This document shows positions 10,670-22,645 of a stretch of 64,000 bases of DNA, piece by piece; position 1 is the first letter of the stretch; the number at the start of each line of letters is the position of its first letter. The translations under genes and the position numbers were made by a program. The DNA comes from Sindora glabra (lineage: Eukaryota > Streptophyta > Magnoliopsida > Fabales > Fabaceae), in assembly GCA_020226215.1 (NCBI GenBank), contig CM035232.1:54631220-54695219 (forward strand). Direction: 5' to 3'. A model generated the notes under the pieces. The model did not search any database. It was not told the origin of the DNA and worked only from the letters and a program-made list of their open reading frames with translations.

Positions 10670-12241
10670 GGAGTAAAATACACTACTCTCCTTTAAAGTT
10701 TATTGAAATTATGTAGATATCTTCTCTAATTTAAAATTTTATATATTATTCTAATTTAACATTTTTCATTAAGAATATTTGTTGAAGATTCCAAAATTTG
10801 GCTAACATTAAGTTTTTCTAGTCAATTTTTGTGAAATGACCATTCCAACCTAAATAAAATAACATTTGTTGGCAAATCATTTAAAAGAACCAAATAAATT
10901 TTAGTAGATTTCCATTCCCTCTCTTGCACCACAAGGCCACTTGAATTGAAAATTTCATAAGTAAATCATTTTTTAGTGAAGAAAATGAGATTTCTATTTA
11001 TCTATCTCCTTTTCTTTTTTATTCCTCTTAAATTTTTGGACTAGGGCATAAATATTTTGTTTAATGTTTAAGATTAGATTGCAATTTTGAGCAAAGAAAG
11101 CAAACGAGGGTGAAGTGAAGCACAAATTTTATAGAAGGAGTGTTGGTGGCTATGACAATAACTATAAGGAAGGTATCAATGGTGTTTTCACTAGTTGTTG
11201 GTGATTAGATATTTTGAAAAATTTTTAGTACCCGTCAATGACTATATAATTATCGATACAAAGAAAGAGATAGAAAATATTCTTCTTGCTTTCTCTCAAA
11301 ATTTTTCTTTCTTTGTAATTCTGAGAAATCATAATAATTCTTAATTCTTCATTTTTTTCTTTCTTAACTACATAGAAACCTAATGAGTTATGGAACTAAT
11401 TTGCTTTTCCTTCTTTCTTAAATGTTTTATGTGGCTTTGTTTTTGATTTTTTTTTTGGAATTTATTAATGTTTTGAATAGTGAGATCCTAGATATATCAA
11501 GAGGAAACAAAGGAAATGTTTATAGATAGAAAAGTATATTGAAAATTGTTGTTATACATAATGAAGTTTAGATTTTGCTTTTGAGATTGATATAAGAGAA
11601 AAACGAATATTTTGCTATGTGGTTCTAGATTCAATAATGGCATTTTAAATTTTACTCCATATTCAAAGGAGAAAAATGGACGAGAATTGAACTATTGTAT
11701 AATTAATATGAACATAATATTTTCTACGTATTTTAAAAATACAAGTTTAATCTCTTTTGTTATTTTGATTGAGAGCATTAATTAGGATTTTTTTGGTAAA
11801 TAACATTAATTAGGATTTTGTTCATGTTTTTAAGTAGTCTTAACTTTGTTTTTTAGTTTTTCAAATTACCTTGCGTAGAATCCAATGAAATGTTTATATT
11901 AAGTGACTTATGAAAATGAGTAACTAGCAAATTAAAAATTGTAAAATATTAATTAAAAAGGTAGTTTAGAAGTTATAAATCCTTAAAATCTTTAGCAAGA
12001 TGGAATTTGGAATTTCTAGTTTCAAGTTTCAATTTAAACAAGTTTACAAGGGTAGTTTGGGTATTTTTTGTCCAAAAAAATATAAAATATATTGACCTAA
12101 CAATGCTTGGCATTATTAGTTAAAAATGGATTTATATGTGTGCATCTTGGTTTTTTAGGAGAGGTTAGTGTAGATTTTCAAATTAGAAAGGAGGTTTGCA
12201 TAATTAAGGCAAATTATAAAGGAGAGTAATGCATTTTACCT
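10670..12241. mobile_element. Non-autonomous element with long imperfect TIRs
   Basis: The left end GTAAAATACACTACTCTCC (from 10673) is matched by the reverse complement of the right end, GTAAAATGCATTACTCTCC (ending 12239), and the similarity continues inward for about 80 bp (TCTAATTTAAAATT against TCTAATTTGAAAATC). Flanks AATGTTTTT and TATATTTTT may be an 8-9 bp target duplication with mismatches. Long TIRs plus a 9-bp duplication would suggest a Mutator-like derivative. The interior has no recognisable transposase. Confidence 0.6.
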
Positions 12242-13619
12242 ATATTTTTATAACTTTAGGAATGAGTAAACATAATATTTAATCACTCATTAACAAATAT
12301 AATGACTATTGCATCTTAAATTTCATAACTAGCAGCATTATTTACTTATTTTTATTTCTATTATAAATATTTTTCCTTTCTTCATATATAGTATTAAAAT
12401 AAATAGTAAAAATGAACAATATAATTAAAAAATAACTATACATTTGATATTATTAAAATGTTATTCATTTATTTTAATATTTCAAATAAATGGAGGAATG
12501 AATAAGCATAACAAAAATAAAAATAAAGAATCAATAATGATAGTAATAAAATTTAAGAAATGTAATAATCACTATCTTTACAAATAAAAGATTAAATATT
12601 ATGTTTACATTTTTATTCTCTTTAATTCTATTGCCAAATCCTAAAATTCTTATATTCAAGCGTGCAATCATCATCCATCACAAGAATGAAATCATAATAT
12701 TTTTCCACTCATTCATACCTTGTGTTTTTCACATCTTATCTTTCATTATTTCCACAAATAATAAATATTTTGTTAATTTGATAATACATATTTAGAAATA
12801 AATATAATAATTTCTAAAGAAGATGGTTAAAGCAAAGACTCCCATTATTTTTTAAGTGATTGCATAATCATGATATATTTAGGAGTGAAAAGAAAAAAGG
12901 AAAAGAAAAGAACATAATGAGGGAGAATGGAGAAAAGGGGAAGGAAGGAGAATGGAGGGTATTATAACTTCTCTTTCTTTTATTTGGATATCTTAAATTA
13001 TATAAAGAAAGATAATAGAAAGTTATATAAAAATATATAATTAACTTGCATGTAATTTTATAATTTTATTCTTTTTTAAAGAAAGTAATTTATTAATGAA
13101 TTTTTTATATTTAAAAAATTCTTTAAAAAATCTATCCAAATTTTTTCTATAAAATATTTTCTTTCTCTTAAAAATTTTTTTTATAAAAAATAATATCATA
13201 AGTTAACATACAATAATATTATAATTATTTTTTTACTAATAATAATGTTATAATTATTACTTTATGAATAAAATTCTCATGGATTAATTTAACATGACCT
13301 ATATTTGACAAGAACAATAATGACTTAATTCACATTTACTTTAAAGTTAAAGCTAACATAGATTAAAATAAGGATAAATATGTATGGGTAAAATGAATGT
13401 AAATCATAATATTTAGGTATAATTATTATTTAATAAGAAAAATTATAATTGTATATGTTTTGTTCAAAAAATTTTATAATTATAATATACATTTTTCACA
13501 CTAGATATCTTTCAAAAATTTTAACTAATATATTTATTTAGGATAATTCTTTGGTATAAATAATACTTTTTTTGTTACATGATATATATAACAAAAATAT
13601 AGGCCATTCATTTGTTATT
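12242..13619. other. AT-rich intergenic DNA with a polypurine tract
   Basis: No gene seen; the frame at 12601-12795 is AT-rich and featureless. At about 12883-12960 lies an almost pure run of A and G on the plus strand. Tracts of this kind recur in the window on either strand (20.98-21.06 kb, 27.11-27.16 kb). Confidence 0.45.
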
Positions 13620-14499
13620 TAAAAGATCCAAGCCCCAAAAAGAAGTCCTTCTACTAAGGTTTGCATGGGAAAACCTTCAAATCCTATTCATGAACCAATT
13701 GCCAAAGAGATTGATCTCATAGTGCAAAAAAGGTTAAATAGGGAGATGATTTATTTTTTAGCATAGGATGAAGGAAAGTATCATACAATAATGTGATAAC
13801 ATATAAGACTGCCATAAAGGAAGTACTAAATCCTATATCATATAAGGATTCACTAATTGGTAGGTAGGATGGATGAGAAAAGAGCTAATGAGTGATGGAT
13901 GATAAAAAAGATGATTTTAAAGATGAAAAGGACTTCAATGGCTTTAAAATAATGGAAAACATGAATAATGGACACTTGTGTCCTAATATTATAATTTTAA
14001 AGAAGGAGGAGAAACAAATGAAGAAATCCTAGAGACAAACATAAATAATTAAATTGTTTGGAACAAACATAGGGTTTCAAATTCTAGAAAAAAAAAGTTA
14101 AGAAAGAGATGGTTTCTTGGATATAATATATTTAATTAAGGACTATTATTTGATTCATTTTAGTGCTTTTTCTTGCTATGAATTTGCATTTACAGGAGGT
14201 CCTTTGCTATTATATGATTATTATCTGATAATTCATACTTAGGACCCTTCTTTTAATTCTGTGAAAGATATGATTGATAAAGTTATTGTTTGGATATGGA
14301 TTTCTAACCCACTCATCTATTGTTTTGATAAGAAGTTCCTTACAGTATTAGAGAATAGGGTTAGAATAACTCTAGAAATTAATATCATGATAAAGGAATA
14401 AGCTAGAGGCAAGTATGCAAAAGTGTGTGAATAGAAATTGACTTGATCAAAGAACTACTTTTTGAATTCTCATTCCAAAAGAAGAATTATTGCATCTAG

Positions 14500-14571
14500 T
14501 ATGAAAGTTTATATATTATGATTTATTTTATTTATGGCAAATATGATCATCTATCTAATCACTACCTTAAT
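14500..14571 (+). pseudogene. LINE ORF1 CCHC zinc-knuckle relic with all Cys changed to Tyr
   Basis: The frame reads Y-F-I-Y-G-K-Y-D-H-L-S-N-H-Y at 14524-14565. Spacing is exactly C-X2-C-X4-H-X4-C, with tyrosine codons (TAT, TAT, TAC) in place of all three cysteines (TGT/TGC); the histidine is kept. The expected G before the histidine is D (GGT to GAT). Each is a single G-to-A change. The preceding residues Y-E-S-L match the usual Y-E-G-L lead-in of this family. Confidence 0.7.
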
Positions 14572-15356
14572 GAAATAGTTAAAAAGGCTAAAAAGAATAA
14601 ATACAAAGATCTAATGAAACCATTCAGGAGCAACAACTTTTAAGGAAAAACTACTAAACAAGTTAAGCATGGGGAATGGATAATTGCTCAGAAAAGTAGA
14701 AGAGGAAAATGGAAAGCTAATCCAAGACAAGAAGTTCTAGAACTTTAAAATCTAGTAAAGGTATAGTTTTGATATTTACCATCCTTAATAATAGCCTAGC
14801 TGATCTAGAGAATGAAAAAAGGAATGTTGATCGAGATGGAGAACTAGTGGCTTCTGAATTTGTGAGTCACCAAAATATGTTGAACAATGCAAACAGTATT
14901 GTTAGCTACAAGGAGAATATGATAAATGTGCCATATAAAATGGTAGTAAGGAATACTCTAAAAGATATCTCCAACCAAGTTAGACAAAAATGTCTTGTGT
15001 CAATGATAGTGGATGCTCATGGATTGAGAATAATGTTGTGCAAAATATGGGGAATTAATCCTAGATGACATATATCTTAAAAACTCTTAATACACAAGAG
15101 ATAGATGTGATAAAATCTTTTTTAGGGGTGCAATGAATGTGAACATAAGATTGTTAAACAATGTGGAAGGTGTTTTAAGGGAAAACCATTCAATAAGGCC
15201 TTGTCGCCAAATAGGGATATGGAAGTGGAAGTTAAAATAGACGATATAGATAATGCAAAAATAGTACATGTGGAATAAAAGGCAATGGATATTGCCTACG
15301 TATGTTTCATAATTAGTTACCTTAATTTTTTTCAATTTTATAATAACAAGAAAATT

Positions 15357-15958
15357 TTAGTCTAGACTTATCATGGTATTGGTAAAAAGAATTTTATTCA
15401 CAAGTTTAATACTATGTTAAACACTGTTAATCTAGAAGTACTTGTTTTATTGGAAATAAAGATTGATAGTAGTTAAGTTAAGAATAATTTTCATAGGATT
15501 TTTTTTTTATAGTTGGTATATAGTGAAAAAGGGTGGTTTCTTTAGGGGAATATAGGTAGCTTGGCAAAAGAATAAAGTGAACCTAGAGCTGGGGGAAAAA
15601 TTTTTCCAATTAGTTTATGTAGAAGTAATCCTAAGTTATAGAGAACATTGATTTATCTTTTTCATATATGCTAACCCCAATTTAGAGATTAAAACTAACT
15701 TGTGGAATAATCTTTTGAGAATTATAATGATATATCTTTAGCTTAGTTAGTGATAAAGGGCATGAATGATGTTAAAGATCCTTCAAAGAAGAAAGGTAAG
15801 GCTCTTTTTAATTGGTATAAAGCTTATATCTTCAATGATAGAATAAATGTATGCAATTTATTGGACATGGAGTTTCAGGGTAGTATATTCATATGGAAGG
15901 GTCTAAATTTGCTAAATTATTTCCAGTTGTTCAAAAAAATTAGATCAAGCTTTATGTA
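15357..15958 (+). pseudogene. LINE ORF2 apurinic-type endonuclease relic
   Basis: Recognisable parts are H-G-I-G-K-K-N-F-I-H-K-F near 15380, L-V-L-L-E-I-K-I-D-S-S near 15450 (family L-L-E-T-K, so the T became I), and N-D-V-K-D-P-S near 15765 followed by N-D-R-I-N-V-C-N-L-L-D-M and F-Q-G-S-I-F-I-W-K-G near 15890. The G-D-F-N box is changed to K-G-M-N, so a catalytic aspartate is lost. Several stops interrupt it. Confidence 0.75.
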
Positions 15959-16649
15959 ATATGGAATGGAAAGTCAAGTTTAAGGATACATATGTTAAAA
16001 ATCTTCCTAGATTTCACTCTAACCACATCCAATTATTGTTAATCTTTATAGCTCTCAATGAGATATTAATCAATAACCCTTCCATTTTAAAGCAGTATGG
16101 CTAACTTATGAAAACTTTCAATAGTTTTTATCTTTCCAATGGAAGACAAGTTCCAATTTGGTTGAAGATCTTAGAAATTTGACTCTAGCTTTAAATGAAT
16201 GGAACAATAATATTTTTGGCCATATTTAAGAGAAGAAAAAAGATATATTAGCTAGATTATTAGGTATTCAAAAAGTTATGAAACCTAGTAGCAATCCTTA
16301 TTTATGAGAATTGGATAGGTATTTATAAGATGAACTTAATCAAATCCTTTATCAAGAAGAAATCATATGGCATTAAAAATCTAGATATCGATGGATTGCT
16401 GAAGGGAACAAAAACACTAAGTATTACCATGCAAAGATTGTTGTGAGCAGAAATAGAAATAGAATCAACATTCTTCAAGATCAAAATAGAAATTAGGTTA
16501 AAGATAAACAAATTTTGGAAAATCTTATAGTGTTTTTCTATAAAAATCTTTTTAATGATAATTTGGAAGAGAAAATTCCTATTAATACTCTTATTTCTTA
16601 TTCATCTCTCATAAATAGCTAGAATGTCATCCTGAATCATACGATTAGT

Positions 16650-17640
16650 GATAAAGAGGTCAAGAATGCAATTTTTGTTATAGGTGGTTTAAAAACCCCT
16701 AGGCTAATAGTTTTTCAATTATTTTTTATCATAAAAATTGGCACATAGTAAGTGGTGAAGTAGTGGACTTTGTTAGAAATATTTTTTAAAGGAGTAAATC
16801 TTAAGGAAGTTAATAGGACATTAATTTGTCTAATCTTGAAGGTGGAAAAATTGAAGTTTATTAATCAATTCCACCATATCTCCTTATACAATGTGACATA
16901 TAAGTGTGTTATTAAAATGTTAATGAACTAGAACATTTATTACCTTGTTTAATATGTCTTTTCTAGGCTATTTTTATTCCTAATAAATGTATTCAAGATA
17001 ATATTATTATTGCCCAGGAGATGTTTCATTCAATGAAAAAGATGAAAGGTAAAGCAGGCTTCTTCATAATAAAAATTGATTTGGAAAAGTCCTATGATCA
17101 ACTAAATAAAGGTTTCATCTATCAAGTGTTAGGCTAAATTAACATGGATCCTCAAGTTATTGATCTCATTATACGTTGTATTTCATCCATATCCTTTAAT
17201 ATTTTATAGAATAGAAGCAAGATTGAATCTTTTGCTCCATCTAAGGGTATTAGTCAAGAAGACCCCCTCTGTCTCCTTATTTATTTATTCTCTATATAGA
17301 TAAGCTTTCACATATTATATGCAAGGCAACAAATAATGAAAGTTAGAAGCCTTTGAAGGTTAGAAAAAATAGGATAGGTATTTCCCATTTGATGTTTACA
17401 GATGATCCTTTGGTATTTAAAGTGGCTTTTGTTCAAAAGATTGATATAGTTGTGAATTATTTAGATTGCTTTGACAGGATGATAGGGCAAAAAATCAATC
17501 AAGCTAAAATGAGTATTCTCATCTTTAAAATTGTTAAATAGAAGGCTAAGGATACTATTCAAGCAAGATGTGGATTTTCCCTAACTAATAATCTAGTTAA
17601 GTATTTAAAGGTTCCTTTGATACAAGTGTATTAATAGACA
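16650..17640 (+). pseudogene. LINE ORF2 reverse transcriptase relic
   Basis: K-I-D-L-E-K-S-Y-D-Q-L-N lies at about 17073-17108, G-I-S-Q-E-D-P-L near 17250 (family G-x-x-Q-G-D-P-L, G to E), and I-S-H-L-M-F-T-D-D at about 17380-17406, where F-T-D-D stands for the catalytic F-A-D-D box (GCA to ACA). Both catalytic aspartates of that box survive, but stops flank every segment. Confidence 0.82.
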
Positions 17641-18959
17641 CATTTACTCTTATCTAGTTAAGAAAACTTAGGATAAACTTGTATTTTGGAATATGAATTA
17701 CCTTTCTATAGCAAGTAAAGCTATGTTGGCCATGTCAATTTTAGGTTTTATTCTTATTTACATTATGGAATTTACTAGTATTAATGAAACCAAAAGAATT
17801 CAAAGAATCTTTGTTCAGGGTTGTAAGGTTTGTGATAGAAAAATTTATCTATATCATAAGAAGTCCTTTATCAGCCATGAAATCTTAAAGGATTAGGATT
17901 TTTGTACCTTAAAACTATGAATGATGCATGTCTTATGAAATTAACCTGGAAACTAACTTTTAGAAAAAAGGACTTTTAGGTCTTTATTTTAAAAGGAAAA
18001 TACTATAGGAGTTTTGATTAGAGTCATGGTGTAAGTGTGTTACAATCTAATTCTTTATTATGGAAAAAATTTATGCAATCTATGGCCCACTTTTATCAAA
18101 GGCACCTCCTAGCTTATTTAAGATGGTAGGAATGTCTTTATTTGGAACGATAAATAGGCTAGGGAGAATATTTAGGCAAAACTAGTTGAATAGTTAGATT
18201 TGATTATTGATAAAGAAGCAAAGGTTATTGATGTATCTCTGGATAATGGTATATAGGATTTGAAGAAATTTGTGCACTTTTTACCTAACGAAACAATTTT
18301 GAAGATTGAAAAAATGTTAACTCTTATTATTAATCTAGGAAAGGATGATTTGGTATGGGATGCTTCAAATAATGGTATTTTCACAATAAGTTTAACTTAC
18401 TATTTTCTATATGGTAACTTAAATATTCATGTGAATAATCTTTGGAGAAGGCTATGGAAATTATTTGTTCTAAGCATTTTAAGTTTTTTTTATGACAATA
18501 TTATCATAATGCACTTATAACCAATAATTTACATTCTAACCAAGGGTTGGATGTAACTAACTATGTTTTTTGTAATAAGTTAGTAGAGGATATTATGAAT
18601 GTGGTTTGGGTCTATAAAAAATTAAGTTAACTTGGCTAAAGTTGGTGAGACAAGACAAATAAGCATTTTTCTTCAACCTACGTGGTAAAGATTAGGTGCG
18701 CTTGAATCTCACTAAAAAGTAAGGGAAACAATCGGATATAGAGTAGGCTATCATATGGTGTGTTATAGCTTGGTTTAGCTAATGGTAGCAAAATGCAAAG
18801 TCTTTCAATTTGCAAAAGAAAATGCCAAGTAATGCCATCAGCATGACTTTACAAATAATGGCTTAATTTATACACACCTTTTTCGAGAAATGGCACTTGT
18901 ATCCACTTGTTCAAAATTCGATTATCATGGTGTAATGGTCCTACTCTACTAGTGATTAG

Positions 18960-19500
18960 ATAAAATTAAATATAGATAGAGTTTCAAAGAATAACCTAAA
19001 AGTTATAAGTTATGGTGGTTTTTTCAAGATCACAATGGAAGATGACTTAATGGTTTTGTTAGAAACATGGGGACATGTTCCTCCTTTAGAGCTAAATTAT
19101 GGGGAGCATTTTATAGTTTGTCTTTGGTTTAGAATTATGGTTTTAAAAATCTTATTTTGGAAATGGACTCTAAGTTTTTGGTGGATTTACTCTCTAAAGA
19201 GAATTTGGAAGCCTTTAAACATAAATCCCTATTATCTCGTTGCCTTACTCTTTTACATTAAGATTCGAGAGTTGTTTTATGACATATGTTTAGAGAAAGA
19301 AATTGTTGCACAAATTAGTTGGCTTCTTTTAGTTTAGAGCAAGATCTTATTTTGATCATTCTTAAGAATGCCTCTATAGGATTTCGTAGTTTTTTATTAA
19401 ATAATACTATGGTATGTCTAGACTTAGGCCTCTCCTATCTGCTACTAAAAAAAGAAAAAAGATTCAAGCCCTTCCTTGAAGATAACTTAAAACTTGCTTA
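18960..19500 (+). pseudogene. LINE C-terminal RNase H-like relic
   Basis: K-L-N-I-D-R-V-S-K-N-N near 18965 corresponds to the family K-L-N-x-D-G-A-S-K-G-N. R-A-K-L-W-G near 19090 has K where the catalytic glutamate (R-A-E) is expected, and L-I-L-E-M-D-S-K near 19150 keeps the next catalytic aspartate. The tail S-L-E-Q-D and G-F-R-S-F-L-L (19325-19400) also fits plant LINE C-termini. The section at about 18600-18960 between this and the RT tail was not matched to the element. Confidence 0.7.
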
Positions 19501-19640
19501 GTCAAGTTTTTAAATTTGTGGTATTATAGTGTTACTTTGTTTACATACCCTTCCTTGTTAATTAAATTAATTTTTTTGTCTAGTCCCTTTTCCATCTTTG
19601 TTCAAATTAGTTGTTCAAAAAAATTGGAAAAAAATTAAAG

Positions 19641-22088
19641 TCACAAATAAATTTTTAATTTGATTTTTAAATTTGAAAATAAAAAAAACTTTAGAAATGA
19701 TAAAAAAATTATGACAAAAAGCATATTTATAAAAATTATTCTTCTCCTAAAAGTAAGTGAAAAGCTTCTTTATATTTTATAAGTAGCTTTAAGGTTTTAA
19801 ATCAAAAATGCATTTTGTGTAATTTTTTAATAGCAAACTTTTATAATTTATTATGTCTTAGGTAGGAGGCAAAAGTATATTTTTATTTATAATTATTTTA
19901 ATAACTACTTAAAATAATAAATTATTATTTTTAAAATTTTTAATTTTTATTTATTTCTAAATTAAAGAACTTATAAACCTATATTATAAGTTTTTAATTT
20001 TTAACATTTTATAAACTAAATACTTTTCTAATGAATAGGTTAAATATACTTTTATATTAAATTTATGTTTATCAAATATTTTTTTTATTTGATGAATTAT
20101 ATAGTACACCATTGCACATGCATCATCGCATCAATGCACTACTAGTCTAAATTGTTTGATTTCATTCATTTATACTAGATGAATGAAATCTAATTGTTAG
20201 ATTCAATGATGAATTGATACATCAAAGTCTTTCCCTTCTTATTTTTTGTCTACTTTCTTTCTTCATTCCCAAAGCTATCATTTTCTAATCAAAGACTTCA
20301 TTTTTTTTTATTTTTTTCTTCTCTGTCTTTTGCCATCCATTTTCCAATGTCATCCTTTCTCTATCTTTTTGACAAATCTTTTGTAACTTTTCCTTACCTA
20401 AAACTTCTTTATTTTGTAACTAGATTCTAAAGTCTTCAACCTCTATTAGATCTCAACCTAACTTGATCTCCAACTATTATTGCCACATATTGTTTCTTTT
20501 GTCATATCTATAAGCTGGGAGTTAGTGAAAAGCTTGGATTAAAATAATGTTCATTGGAAGTTGTTCTTCCTTAATGCAAGTCATACATGGAAATCTATGC
20601 ATTTCAATAACTTACAATTTCCCCTTATTCTATACTATCAATTATTGTTTTATAATTAAGATATTTTTAAGGATTACCTTATCAAAAATCTTGCTTAAAA
20701 TGTTTTACTAGCTAAATTATCATTTTGAAACTTAAGCTTGCACATGTGATCTATTTGTTAGAGAAAATGTTGTTGTATATGATGCAACAAAATTATATTT
20801 GTACACTAGAAACCTTTATTTATTTAAATGTAAATAATAACAAAATATTAAGAATATAAATATAAATATAAATTAAAAAATAAAATAAGGTTAAAGTTAT
20901 AAATTAAATAGATAACCATCCAAAATTCTTATGAAAAGTTTTGGAGAATTAACTATAAACTCTCATTCCCTTCTTATTCTTACACAAAACTCTCAAATAA
21001 AGAAAAAGATATCTCATATCCTTCCTTTTCCTCTCCCTCCCTTCCATTTCTTTCCATCCAAATAAATCATAAATGTTCCTAAATCATTGAATTCATTGAC
21101 TTCTAGGTCTAAATTTGGATTGATGTGTTGAAAGCTCTTAACTTAAGTATTATTTGATGCTTTTTGAAAATTTTATGCCTTCTTTTTAATTCAAAGCTTA
21201 ATCCTTGGTCTTTATATATATGTGGGTGTCTAATGATTTAACTACTTCTATCATTATCAAAAATTTGAATTAATGTATTTCATACCTAATAAAAAAACTC
21301 TATATCAAATCATTATATAAGGTTAGAAAAGTGGTAGAAATTTAAGGTATTTGAAACTTCTAAATCTTGGAAATGGTAGGCTAAAAATACAAATAAACTC
21401 ACTTTACTCTTTGATGTTCTCCCACACTTAAACTTTACATCATCATTCACACATAATATCACCCCTCATTTTACTTCAAGCACTTGTTTGACTTTAGAGT
21501 TTACTCCATTTTAGTCCACTCAATGGAGGAGCACTTTGTTGTGTGCACGCGCACACACATGTACTAACACTTTACTCTATACACATTTTTTAACACAAGC
21601 ACAACAAAGCCTTATACTGCCTTAAAAGATCTTTATAAATGTATATCTTTCAATAATAAGGTAGTGAAGTGGAAGTTTCAACCTTCTTTTGTTATTTAGC
21701 CACTTAAATCTAAAATCTTTTTACTTGCTTAATTATATAGATGGCCATTATATGGCTAAAATTCAGCCTAACATCTAAATATTTCTTAAAGTTAGTGGTA
21801 ACTTCGAGCATTAAATTGGTAAATTTACCTTTAATTTGAGTTTAAAGACCAAACTTGCAAATAAAGCCTTCCTATGACAAAGTTTTAGCCATTAAAATGT
21901 TTCTAACCAAATTAGATATTAGGTAGAATTGGTTTTATTTTTCTTAAACATAGTTAGTTGATTAGTTCTCCTCAATGATGGACCAATTAAATTGCCCTTA
22001 GGCATATTAATTTTATAAACAATCTAATCCAAATTTAGTTGATTTAACCTTATAAGGAATAATACAATAACAAAAACCCATAGTTTAC
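19641..22088. other. AT-rich intergenic DNA
   Basis: No open frame with protein features. Pyrimidine-rich runs lie at about 20225-20410 and 20940-21060. GTGTGC-ACGC-GCACAC at 21541-21556 is a short inverted repeat. Confidence 0.45.
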
Positions 22089-22489
22089 TTACACTACAAC
22101 AATCAACATTTGTGCTACGGTCAAAATTATGGCATAAGATCAAAATTTTCATGACTGTGCTATTTAGCTACGAAAATACAAGTTGAATGGTCCTATAGCA
22201 CAAGCATGGCTAGAAAATTGCCATAGGAAAAAAGGTCTTCTAGTATAAATATTTTTTTTCATAGGTTCACTTGTGATTAATAGATTCTTCTAAATATAAG
22301 TACAACCATGACAAGAAAGGTGCATCCGTGGCTAGTAACTCATATTGCCACAAATAAACTCATGAAAAATAAAATAAAATGAAATTACTATAAAACTAAT
22401 AATTGGCTAAAATAATTTTATATATTCAAATCAAATTAATTATCTAACTAATTTAATTAAGTGTTATCCTATTATTTTATGTACACATA

Positions 22490-22645
22490 TGTTGAAAATT
22501 GTTAATTTTTTTAACCTATATCAAGTTAAGATAAATCATTGAAACTCTATTTATTTAAAAATTACAAATTGTATTTATAAGAAATTGAACCTAAATCTCC
22601 AAGATAAGGAATGTCAAACCTTACCATTGCGCTAGTTTGCTTCTT
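22490..22645 (-). mobile_element. tRNA-derived SINE relic (pol III boxes A and B)
   Basis: On the minus strand TAGCGCAATGG (22634-22624) fits an A box and GGTTCAATTTC (22591-22581) a B box, 43 bp across, which is tRNA-like spacing. No tRNA fold with acceptor stem is apparent, so this is read as the head of a decayed SINE inside the CACTA element rather than a tRNA gene. Confidence 0.4.

Larger units (their letters stand above)
13620..19640 (+). mobile_element. Degenerate L1-type LINE retrotransposon
   Basis: Relics of a full plant L1-like element lie in order on the plus strand. ORF1: D-K-K-F-L-T-V near 14330, G-K-Y-A-K-V-C near 14410, then a ruined zinc knuckle. ORF2: an endonuclease from about 15360 (H-G-I-G-K-K-N-F-I-H-K-F and V-L-L-E-I-K), a reverse transcriptase at about 16650-17640, and an RNase H region at about 18960-19480. 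The element ends in an A-rich region near 19615-19640; the 5' limit is approximate. Stops and frameshifts occur throughout, many explained by transitions (TGG or CAG to TAG). The short open frames in this interval are fragments of these domains. It would have copied itself through RNA by target-primed reverse transcription, but cannot now encode any protein. Confidence 0.88.

Noticed and set aside
22490..22645. A tRNA gene on the minus strand
   Set aside because: A and B boxes are present, but no acceptor stem or full cloverleaf could be formed, so it is listed as a SINE relic.
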